Positions 1-5,671 of a DNA stretch of 5,671 nt are shown here, piece by piece. Numbering within the stretch: position 1 is the stretch's first letter; the number at the start of each line of letters is the position of its first letter. The DNA is taken from positions 1-5,671 of the forward strand of contig JBDTOI010000239.1 in assembly GCA_039933315.1 (NCBI GenBank), in the 5' to 3' direction. Under the pieces are notes generated by a model, which was given only the letters and a program-made list of their open reading frames with translations, searched no databases and was not told where the DNA came from. Position numbers and translations under genes: made by a program. This stretch comes from DASXRU01 sp039933315 (lineage in GTDB: Bacteria > Acidobacteriota > Blastocatellia > Pyrinomonadales > Pyrinomonadaceae).

Positions 1-25
1 CCCCTCTGATTGCGTGGCGAAAGAC

Positions 26-53
26 AGGGGCGCCCACGGAGGGACGCCCCTAC
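26..53 (-). repeat. 28-nt palindromic repeat, copy A, at the 3' end of the lipoprotein gene; possible terminator
   Basis: Read on the minus strand the unit begins GTAGGGGCG and ends CGCCCCT. It folds into a 10-bp stem that includes one U-G pair, with a CTCCGT loop. It matches the copy at 5621-5648 at 25 of 28 positions in the opposite orientation, so each copy lies just downstream of a gene and reads the same way relative to it. The TAG stop of the upstream gene is bases 2-4 of the repeat. The sequence after the stem (GTCTTTCG) is only weakly T-rich, so intrinsic termination is plausible but not convincing. A dispersed repeat of the REP class is the other reading, and the two are compatible. 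Confidence 0.75.
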
Positions 54-1630
54 TTCACTGTTACGTTGCGCACAAAGCCCCAGTCGCCGCTGGCATCCAC
101 TTGAATGTTGTCCACGTTCTTCTTGGCAACCACCATGTTGGCCGTGTACCAGAGGGGAAATATGGGAGCCTCGCGACTGACAATGTCCTGGATTTTTGCA
201 AAAAGCTCGCGCGCCTTTGCCTTATCGGGAGTAGTCGCTGCCTCTTCCAACAGCGGGTCGAGCTCTTTGTTGCTATAACGGCTGCGATTCTTGGACGGCC
301 GTGCCTCGGTAGGGATTTCCGACGTGGCGAAGAGATCCTTGAAGAAGATCGGATCCTGGTTGCCACCAACCCACTGGCCATACGCCATCTGAAAGTTCCC
401 GCGGCGCAACTCTTCAAAGTGAGTATTGGTCTCTGCTGCCTCAATCGAAGCCGGCACGCCAACATCCTTAAGATAATTCTGTATTACGCCGGCATACTGC
501 CGCGCCTGGGCACTGCTGCCTGATATGCGATAGACCAGAGGTTTGGAAAAACGCATTTTTGGGCCGTCGCCATCCGGATCTTTGTAGCCAGCCTCGTCAA
601 GTAATGCTTTGGCCTTCGCCGGATCGAACGAGTATGTCTGGCCGGACGTGTAGGCCCACGACGCTTCGGGCAGGATTGAATGCGCGATCTTTCCCTGACC
701 GAGCAGCAAAGCGCTAATCATCCTCTCTCGGTCGATTGCATAACATATGGCCTGTCTGACTCGCACATCATCCATCGGGGGGGAGGAGGCATTAAAAGTC
801 AACAGCACCAGATTCGAGCCGGGGAACTGGATCACCTTCAGGTTTGGCTGGTCACCAAGCTGCTTGATCGCGTCCGGCAAGAGGCTGGTAGGCAACGGGG
901 CAATGTCCACTCGTCCCGACTGCAGCTCAGCCTGCATCGCGTTGCTATCGCTGATTACTCTGACGCGGATCGACGCAATTTTTGGCGCCCCTTGCCAGTA
1001 GTTGGCATTGGCTTCCAGATCAACGACCCCTTGAGCCGTGTCATAGCTCAGAAACTTGAATGGGCCAGAGCCAATCGGATGATCTTTCTGCGCTGGATAG
1101 CTGTCCTTGGGAATGACGGGTATCGGAACCAGATTCGGTAACAATCCAACCCAGGGCTTGGTGAGTTTAATAATAAAAGTAGCGGCGTCAGGCGCTTCCA
1201 CACTGGCGATGTAACTCTTCTTATTTACGCCGGCGCCCTCGAAGAAGCTTGCCGACTTGGCAAAGTTGGAACTCAACATCGTATCCATTGTGTATTTCGC
1301 GTCCGCCGAGGTCAGGGCCCGGCCATCGTGAAAAGTCACACCGTCGCGCAGCTTGAAAGTAAAAGTTAAGCCATCGTCAGAGCGTTGAATCTCGGACGCC
1401 AGCTCGGGAACGTAGTCAAACTTCTCATCCTTCTTCACCAGCGAATTGAACATGAGAACGCGTACCCGCTCGCTGGCCGCATCGACCGAGGGCGATCCAA
1501 TCGGATCGATCGTCTTGATGTTGTCGGAAAGGGCAATCACGAAGGCAGTGCTGCGCCGGCGGCAACCGGCGGAGAGGGCCCCAATCACGAGCACCGACAC
1601 CATAAAAGAGCAGATCATTCGCGTGCGCAT
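50..1630 (-). CDS. ABC transporter substrate-binding lipoprotein, family 5 (peptide/oligopeptide type)
   Basis: This 526-residue protein should capture a small solute, in this family usually a peptide, outside the inner membrane and deliver it to an ABC permease. It opens with a lipoprotein signal: basic MRTR, a hydrophobic stretch, and a lipobox-like LSAGC with Cys23 as the likely lipidated residue (Ser at -3 is slightly off consensus). The body carries family-5 hallmarks: LRDGVTFHDGRALTSADAKY near residues 94-113, IGSGPFKFLSYD at 186-197, NYWQGAPKI at 210-218, and VRVRQAICYAIDRERM at 289-304. The length is normal for the family. The ATG overlaps the nagZ stop by one base and has GGAGG 9 nt upstream, so the start is secure. 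The family is confident but the ligand is not. Adjacency to nagZ hints at wall-derived peptides or muropeptides (inference). No permease or ATPase is in the window. The stop codon lies inside a repeat. Confidence 0.93.
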   Translation of the reverse strand: MRTRMICSFMVSVLVIGALSAGCRRRSTAFVIALSDNIKTIDPIGSPSVDAASERVRVLMFNSLVKKDEKFDYVPELASEIQRSDDGLTFTFKLRDGVTFHDGRALTSADAKYTMDTMLSSNFAKSASFFEGAGVNKKSYIASVEAPDAATFIIKLTKPWVGLLPNLVPIPVIPKDSYPAQKDHPIGSGPFKFLSYDTAQGVVDLEANANYWQGAPKIASIRVRVISDSNAMQAELQSGRVDIAPLPTSLLPDAIKQLGDQPNLKVIQFPGSNLVLLTFNASSPPMDDVRVRQAICYAIDRERMISALLLGQGKIAHSILPEASWAYTSGQTYSFDPAKAKALLDEAGYKDPDGDGPKMRFSKPLVYRISGSSAQARQYAGVIQNYLKDVGVPASIEAAETNTHFEELRRGNFQMAYGQWVGGNQDPIFFKDLFATSEIPTEARPSKNRSRYSNKELDPLLEEAATTPDKAKARELFAKIQDIVSREAPIFPLWYTANMVVAKKNVDNIQVDASGDWGFVRNVTVK

Positions 1631-2772
1631 CAGAGTTTGCCTCCGTAGGTGTATCCCAGTTTCCCGTTTAGCGTGGCAGTCTCATCCGAGAGTTGCCGGA
1701 AGCGTGCAAGGTCGAAATCTATAGGTGTTTTCATCAGGGCCTTAGTGTTTGCAATCTGTTTGAGCGAGGCACGGATTCTTTTCTCGGGCAGCTTGCCGTC
1801 GCGCGCAGTCTGCATGAGCGCGGCGTGGCCCTTGCGAATGACGTCGGGGTTGGCGCAAATCAGCATCATGTCATTTCCCGCCAGGAAGGCGCGCAGCACC
1901 GCACCCTCGATGGGCGTGTGCCTGGAAATCGCACCCATCTCCAGGTCGTCTGTCACTACCAGATGCTGGTATCCCAATTCTTCGCGCAAAAGTTTGGTAA
2001 CAATGCCCTGGCTCAAAGACGCGGGCTCCAGCAAGCCTCCGGTCGTGCCCCTTGAGATATCGATGTTGGGAAAGCCACCATGGCTGACCATGACGGCGCG
2101 AACGCGGTCGTCCTTACGTTGAAACAGCTCGATGTAGGGCGCCAGATCCTGAGCGATCAAAGCCTCATGCGTCAGGCTCACCACCGGCATCGCTTCATGT
2201 GAATCAACTTCACCGGCGCCGATACCGGGAAAATGCTTGAGACACCCAATAATTCCCGTGGCCTGCAAGCCGCGCATGTACACCGTCGTGTAGCCGAGCA
2301 CTTCGCCGGGCGAGCGTCCGAACGATCGTGAATACAATCCGTTTGAGAGCAGGTCCCGTTCATCGGTCATGATCGACATCACCGGAGCGAAGTTCATGTT
2401 AAAGCTGAGCAAGCCGAGCAACTCCCCTGTGATTCGTCCCAGCGAGCGCGCGCCTGCCAGGTCGCCATGCTGCCGAATCACTCGAGCGGAGGGCATCGGC
2501 GTGGCGATCTTGCGCAAACGATCAACCAGGCCACCCTCCTGATCGATGCCCAAAAGGGGCGGGACAGGCAATAACTCGCGCACGTCGTCGAGCAGCTTTC
2601 GCAGTTGCTCAGGCGACTCCACGTTACGCCCGAAAATAATTACGCCTCCCGGCTTGACCTCCTCCAGGAGCTCGCGCGCTTCGGCATCAAGCTCCTTTCC
2701 CGGAAGCCCGATGAAGAAGAATTGTCCAATTTGTTGTTCCAGCGGCAGGGAATGAAGTGGATCGAGAACCAT
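1630..2772 (-). CDS. nagZ: Glycoside hydrolase family 3 beta-N-acetylhexosaminidase, NagZ type
   Basis: NagZ enzymes remove N-acetylglucosamine from muropeptides (GlcNAc-anhydroMurNAc) during peptidoglycan recycling. This 380-residue protein is a single GH3 barrel of normal length with no signal peptide, so it is probably cytoplasmic. Visible motifs are IGQFFFIGLPG (15-25), GIDQEGG (75-81), NFAPV (127-131), RSFG (149-152), KHFPG (179-183) and the catalytic-loop D-S-H at 190-192, the Asp-His dyad that distinguishes NagZ from other GH3 enzymes. VVTDDLEMGAI (272-282) has Asp275 as the expected nucleophile. Two positions differ from the common pattern: GGR is GGL (Leu82), and PGHG is PGIG (Ile184). 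The nearest purine-rich site (AGAAAGG) ends about 18 nt before the ATG, too far for a good ribosome site, so initiation strength is unclear. It is first in a two-gene unit with the lipoprotein. Confidence 0.92.
   Translation of the reverse strand: MVLDPLHSLPLEQQIGQFFFIGLPGKELDAEARELLEEVKPGGVIIFGRNVESPEQLRKLLDDVRELLPVPPLLGIDQEGGLVDRLRKIATPMPSARVIRQHGDLAGARSLGRITGELLGLLSFNMNFAPVMSIMTDERDLLSNGLYSRSFGRSPGEVLGYTTVYMRGLQATGIIGCLKHFPGIGAGEVDSHEAMPVVSLTHEALIAQDLAPYIELFQRKDDRVRAVMVSHGGFPNIDISRGTTGGLLEPASLSQGIVTKLLREELGYQHLVVTDDLEMGAISRHTPIEGAVLRAFLAGNDMMLICANPDVIRKGHAALMQTARDGKLPEKRIRASLKQIANTKALMKTPIDFDLARFRQLSDETATLNGKLGYTYGGKL
1640..1644 (-). promoter_or_regulatory. Ribosome binding site of the lipoprotein gene inside the nagZ 3' end
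   Basis: GGAGG lies 9 nt before the ATG at 1630, within the Gly-Gly codons near the nagZ C-terminus. With the TGATG stop/start overlap this supports translational coupling of the two genes and fixes the lipoprotein start. Confidence 0.8.
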
Positions 2773-2822
2773 TTGAATGCGAACCAGTGACCTTTCTATT
2801 TGCTCGTTATGAAGTGCGGTTA

Positions 2823-2851
2823 AGAGTACGATACGACGCGCATTGTTTCAA
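2823..2851 (-). promoter_or_regulatory. Possible sigma70-type promoter for the nagZ unit
   Basis: On the minus strand TTGAAA (2851-2846) is followed after 17 nt by TACTCT (2828-2823). The -35 is a 5/6 match and the -10 only 3/6. Transcription would begin near 2816, giving a leader of about 45 nt. It lies just outside the left arm of the inverted-repeat element. This is a motif match only. Confidence 0.3.
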
Positions 2852-2867
2852 AGGAGTAAGCAAAGTT

Positions 2868-3061
2868 TTCGACGCGTAGCGTCGGAATGAATTTAGCCCG
2901 GCCTTTCAAGGCCGGGAAAAAGCATTTGGATAACATCGTCGCGCAGCGACGAGTGAATTAAGCTCTGCTTTCAGGCGTCGCTACGCGACGCGAATCAGGA
3001 TCGGTGATCTTTCCCGGCCTTGAAAGGCCGGGCTAAACTCACGCCGACGCTACGCGTCGAA
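2868..3061. repeat. 194-bp nested inverted-repeat element (REPIN/MITE-like)
   Basis: Two 52-nt arms (2868-2919 and 3010-3061) are inverted copies: an 18-nt outer block and a 28-nt inner block are perfect, separated by a 6-nt block with three mismatches, so 49 of 52 positions pair. Each arm is itself two hairpins. One is CGACGC-GTA-GCGTCG (2870-2884, mirrored at 3045-3059). The other is CCCGGCCTTTCAAGGCCGGG (2897-2916, mirrored at 3013-3032). The 90-nt centre holds two related hairpins, CGTCGC-GCA-GCGACG (2937-2951) and GCGTCGC-TAC-GCGACGC (2975-2991). There is no open reading frame of note and no transposase. The whole could extrude as a cruciform or fold as RNA. REP-like units paired head to head are typical of REPINs mobilised in trans by RAYT transposases, but that assignment is inference. 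It fills most of the 348-bp gap between the divergent genes. Confidence 0.85.
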
Positions 3062-3083
3062 GGCACTTTCCCGGTTTATTTGT

Positions 3084-3111
3084 TTGGCATTCAATCCCAA
3101 CTAAGTAGTAT
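3084..3111 (+). promoter_or_regulatory. Possible promoter giving a near-leaderless transcript of the fusion gene
   Basis: TTGGCA (3084-3089, 5/6 to the -35 consensus) and TAGTAT (3106-3111, 4/6 to the -10) are separated by 16 nt. Transcription would start about 7 nt later, within a few bases of the ATG at 3121. No Shine-Dalgarno sequence precedes that ATG, which agrees with a leaderless or nearly leaderless message. The evidence is motif-level only. Confidence 0.35.
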
Positions 3112-3120
3112 AAGAACCGC

Positions 3121-5616
3121 ATGCCACGTGAAATCGCCGATCGCGAAGCCGTCATCCAGGCTATAAGCAAGCTCGACATCATCGTCGAGTTGCTGGAAGA
3201 GAAGGACGGCAAGAAGAAGTACGGCACCGATCTCGAAGTCATCGTCTATGGACGAGATTACGGCAACGGCAAGAAGGTTGGTCCCTACATTCGCTTGCTG
3301 GTCTATGGTTCCGGCGAAGAGATCATGCGGCAGGGCGAATGGGGCGGCAATACCTTCTACCTGGCAGTGGATGGCACCCTCGATGTTTACATTCGAAGCG
3401 AAAGTGGCGGCGCCCCGCAAAGCGCGGGACAGAAGATAGGGCAACTGCACTCCGGTACTTGTTTTGGCGAGATGTCGGTGCTCGCAGGCGTCGAACGTAA
3501 TGCCACTATCGCCGTGCCCCAGGGTTCAGAAGCCACGGTGCTCGAAATCACGCGGCCCGCGCTCAGATTGCTGCGCAAACTTCCCAAGTTCGGCATGGCT
3601 ATCGATTCCACCTACCGCGGCCATGGTTTTAGTCGTGTGCTGGAAGAAGTCAGGCAAGTAACCGGAAACGTTTTCGGCGCGGAGATGATCGCAAAACTAG
3701 GCGCCGCCGCTGAGTTCAAAGTTTATGGCAAGCACCATGTGCTCTGTCAGGAAGGCAAGCCCGTCGACAAGGTCATTCTGATCAAGAGCGGTTGGGTGCG
3801 CCGGGTGCGCGGCATCTCTCTCGATCCGGAAACCAGCGGCGTGGCGATGGGCGCCGGGGCAGCCATCGGCGTAGATTTTTTGGGCGCCGGCAATTGCATT
3901 GGCCTTGATGGTCTGGAAGCAACCAGCGCGTGGGGTTACAGCGCGTCGCTAATGGCCCGCAGCGAAGTCCTCGAAGTCTCAATCCCGAAATTGCAGGTCG
4001 AACCGGAGTTGCGGGAAAAGATCCTGCGGACGTTTGGAGATTTCTCGCGGGCGGACGATCGCTCGCCCCTGGGTTTGGAATCGCTTGCGGATCTGCGCGT
4101 AGTCGCGGCCACGGAAGAGGAAATAACTACCGGGCTTGTCGATGGCGCGAATCTTTTGGTCATGGACATGGATCTGTGTGTGCGCTGCGGCAACTGCTCG
4201 CTCGCCTGCCACAAAGTCCACGGCCAATCGCGTCTGCTGCGCCGTGGGATTCACATCCAACGCCCGTTCCAGCCGGGCAAACCGGCCACGCAGCATGTGC
4301 TGTCACCGCAGGTCTGCATGCACTGCAAGGATCCCGAGTGCCTGACCGGTTGTCCCACCGGAGCAATCTTTCGCGATCCCCAGGGCCAGGTGGATATCGA
4401 TCCGCACACGTGCATCGGCTGCTTCGACTGTGCCACTCAATGTCCCTACGACGCCATCACAATGGTGCCGCGCAACAGTGAGCCACCTGTACCGGCGCCC
4501 TTCTTCACGAAGCTGCGCCACGCCTTCAGACTCAGTACGCCATCCCCGCCGCCGGGAATTACCGAAGCCGATGACATGGTGGCGATCAAGTGCAATCTCT
4601 GTGAAGCAACTCCGCTGAACCCGGCGGGAGCTAAAGGTAAAGCATACTCATGCGAGGAAAACTGCCCCACCGGCGCGCTGGTCCGCGTGAATCCGCAGGA
4701 ATACTTTGGCGAAATTGAAAAGACGCTGGGGATTGTTTTTCGCGATTCGACCCACGCAGTTGGCAGGAACATTCATCGCAGCGATCCTTTGGCGAAGATG
4801 TGGCATGTCGGCGGCGTGCTGCTGACTCTTTTGCTTGGCGGTCTGGCGGTTTGGGCGCTGACACGCTACGGCTTTGACACGATTCTGTTTGGTACATGGG
4901 TTAACGTTCGCTGGGCCACCGGCATTCTTGGATTTGTGTGCGTGGCGGCGGTGATGACGTATCCCTTGCGCAAACAGATTTATCGCCGCCGTGCCGGCGC
5001 GCTGCGTTACTGGATGCTGGCCCATGTCTATATCGGCGTCATCGCGGCAGTAATTCTTTTGCTGCACAGCGGCAGCCATACGGGTAGCTGGTTGACTACC
5101 GCACTTTATTTTTCATTCATCGCGGGGATCGCTTCGGGTGTGTTCGGGATTGCGAGTTACATTATCGCGCCGCGGATACTGACCAGCATCGAAGGCAACC
5201 CGCTGTTAATTGAGGACCTGGTGGCGCGGCGCGCGGAGTTGCAGGAATCGTTGAAGGCGGTCATGGAACAGTCCGACGAAGGCCTGCGCGGGCAGATTGA
5301 AACGAAAGTAATCCCGCGCTTCCGATCGCGAAGTTATGTGCTGCGCCAGTTCTTTATCCGGCAGGATCTAAAGACACTGCTGGCTGCAGCGAGAGGATCT
5401 ATCAGCGACGATACTGCTCGCGTAACGGAGAAAGAGCGGCGCACGCTCTTGATGGATGCGGTGGAGACAGCCGTAACCCTGAGCCGGGTCGAGGCCCTGA
5501 TCGCACTTCACCGTCTACTCAAGATCTGGATCCCCCCGCACGTAATCTCCACCGCGCTGATGATCGCGCTAATGCTGGTCCACATCGCCCAGGTAATATT
5601 CTTCCACCCCCGCTGA
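3121..5616 (+). CDS. Fusion protein: two cyclic-nucleotide-binding domains, four-cluster ferredoxin module and di-heme b-type membrane domain
   Basis: This 831-residue protein looks like a ligand-gated transmembrane electron carrier. Residues about 40-155 form a cNMP-binding domain with an intact cassette: FGE (115-117) and ERNAT with Arg126. Residues about 186-300 repeat the fold, but the cassette lacks the Glu and Arg. The Fe-S module has Cys353/356/359/363, Cys399/402/407/411, Cys431/434/437/441 and Cys491/494/511/515. These are 16 ligands for four [4Fe-4S] clusters, as in DmsB/HybA/NrfC subunits. Five hydrophobic helices follow near 562-580, 599-617, 632-650, 660-682 and 806-828. His635/His649 and His807/His821 are each 14 apart, suiting two b hemes. 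The basic segment 618-629 and the topology place the Fe-S module in the cytoplasm. An in-frame TAG at 3106 makes the 3121 ATG the first possible start, and no ribosome site is evident. The domains are confident. The redox partners, the nucleotide ligand and the gating are inference. Confidence 0.93.
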   Translation: MPREIADREAVIQAISKLDIIVELLEEKDGKKKYGTDLEVIVYGRDYGNGKKVGPYIRLLVYGSGEEIMRQGEWGGNTFYLAVDGTLDVYIRSESGGAPQSAGQKIGQLHSGTCFGEMSVLAGVERNATIAVPQGSEATVLEITRPALRLLRKLPKFGMAIDSTYRGHGFSRVLEEVRQVTGNVFGAEMIAKLGAAAEFKVYGKHHVLCQEGKPVDKVILIKSGWVRRVRGISLDPETSGVAMGAGAAIGVDFLGAGNCIGLDGLEATSAWGYSASLMARSEVLEVSIPKLQVEPELREKILRTFGDFSRADDRSPLGLESLADLRVVAATEEEITTGLVDGANLLVMDMDLCVRCGNCSLACHKVHGQSRLLRRGIHIQRPFQPGKPATQHVLSPQVCMHCKDPECLTGCPTGAIFRDPQGQVDIDPHTCIGCFDCATQCPYDAITMVPRNSEPPVPAPFFTKLRHAFRLSTPSPPPGITEADDMVAIKCNLCEATPLNPAGAKGKAYSCEENCPTGALVRVNPQEYFGEIEKTLGIVFRDSTHAVGRNIHRSDPLAKMWHVGGVLLTLLLGGLAVWALTRYGFDTILFGTWVNVRWATGILGFVCVAAVMTYPLRKQIYRRRAGALRYWMLAHVYIGVIAAVILLLHSGSHTGSWLTTALYFSFIAGIASGVFGIASYIIAPRILTSIEGNPLLIEDLVARRAELQESLKAVMEQSDEGLRGQIETKVIPRFRSRSYVLRQFFIRQDLKTLLAAARGSISDDTARVTEKERRTLLMDAVETAVTLSRVEALIALHRLLKIWIPPHVISTALMIALMLVHIAQVIFFHPR

Positions 5617-5620
5617 GATT

Positions 5621-5648
5621 GTAGGGGCGGCACTCCGTGGCCGCCCCT
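5621..5648 (+). repeat. 28-nt palindromic repeat, copy B, downstream of the fusion gene; possible terminator
   Basis: GTAGGGGCGGC pairs with the trailing GCCGCCCCT to make a 9-bp stem (5623-5631 with 5640-5648) around an 8-nt loop, 4 nt after the TGA stop. It differs from copy A (26-53) at three positions. Two of these sit opposite each other in the stem (G-C here, U-G there), so pairing is kept. The following CCTCTTTGTCATT is moderately T-rich, so it could end transcription of the fusion gene, but a dispersed repeat is equally supported. Confidence 0.75.
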
Positions 5649-5671
5649 CCTCTTTGTCATTCCAAAAGGAT

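Noticed and set aside
14..523. Plus-strand open frame of 169 residues across the left edge
   Set aside because: It lies antisense to the well-supported lipoprotein gene, has no recognisable motif or ribosome site, and is a shadow of that gene's codon pattern.
2868..3061. CRISPR array
   Set aside because: The repeated units are inverted palindromes with no regular direct-repeat and spacer layout, and no cas gene is present.
2773..3120. CRP-type operator (TGTGA-N6-TCACA) in the intergenic region
   Set aside because: Only isolated half-site fragments such as GTGA are present; no properly spaced palindrome was found.
3121..4020. CRP/FNR family transcription factor
   Set aside because: The sensor domains are followed directly by the ferredoxin module, with no helix-turn-helix region between or after them.
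3930..4481. 183-residue plus-strand frame inside the fusion gene
   Set aside because: It overlaps the Fe-S coding region in another frame and has no domain signature; the cysteine motifs belong to the main frame.
26..5648. Whole segment as a 5.6-kb transposon bounded by the oppositely oriented 28-nt repeats
   Set aside because: There is no transposase, the repeats are self-complementary hairpins at gene 3' ends, no target-site duplication is seen, and the enclosed genes look like ordinary chromosomal functions.

Overview
The window is a compact bacterial chromosomal segment of moderately high GC. It holds three complete genes in two divergent units, separated by a 348-bp intergenic region. 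The combination of dispersed GC-rich palindromic repeats, a CRP-like/Fe-S/membrane fusion protein and a lipoprotein solute-binding protein suggests a diderm soil-type bacterium. Acidobacteriota is my best guess, made from memory of similar repeats and architectures and not from a database match.

Leftward unit (minus strand, read from about 2820 down to 50): a GH3 beta-N-acetylhexosaminidase of the NagZ type (2772 to 1630) is followed directly by a family-5 (peptide/oligopeptide type) ABC-transporter substrate-binding lipoprotein (1630 to 50). Stop and start codons share one base (TGATG), and the lipoprotein's GGAGG ribosome site lies inside the last codons of nagZ, so the pair should be translationally coupled. 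The pairing suggests cell-wall sugar/peptide turnover or recycling. No permease or ATPase gene is present, so the binding protein looks like an orphan or works with a transporter encoded elsewhere.

Rightward unit (plus strand, 3121 to 5616): a single 831-residue protein that appears to be an entire signalling-plus-electron-transfer device. In order it has a cyclic-nucleotide-binding domain with an intact phosphate-binding cassette, a second degenerate domain of the same fold, a ferredoxin module with 16 cysteines in four [4Fe-4S] motifs (DmsB/HybA/NrfC type), and a five-helix membrane domain. Two of those helices each carry a pair of histidines exactly 14 residues apart, the classic ligand geometry for two stacked b hemes. 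The inferred role is transfer of electrons between cytoplasmic Fe-S clusters and the periplasmic or quinone side of the membrane, gated by a nucleotide second messenger. This is the most interesting item in the window.

Intergenic and flanking DNA: between the divergent genes sits a 194-bp nested inverted-repeat element (2868-3061, six internal hairpins), which looks like a REP/REPIN- or MITE-type element placed between the two probable promoters. Immediately 3' of each outer gene is a copy of a second repeat, a 28-nt hairpin (26-53 and 5621-5648, 25/28 identical and oppositely oriented). At the left copy the repeat's edge supplies the stop codon of the lipoprotein gene. No tRNA, rRNA, CRISPR array, transposase or integrase is visible.
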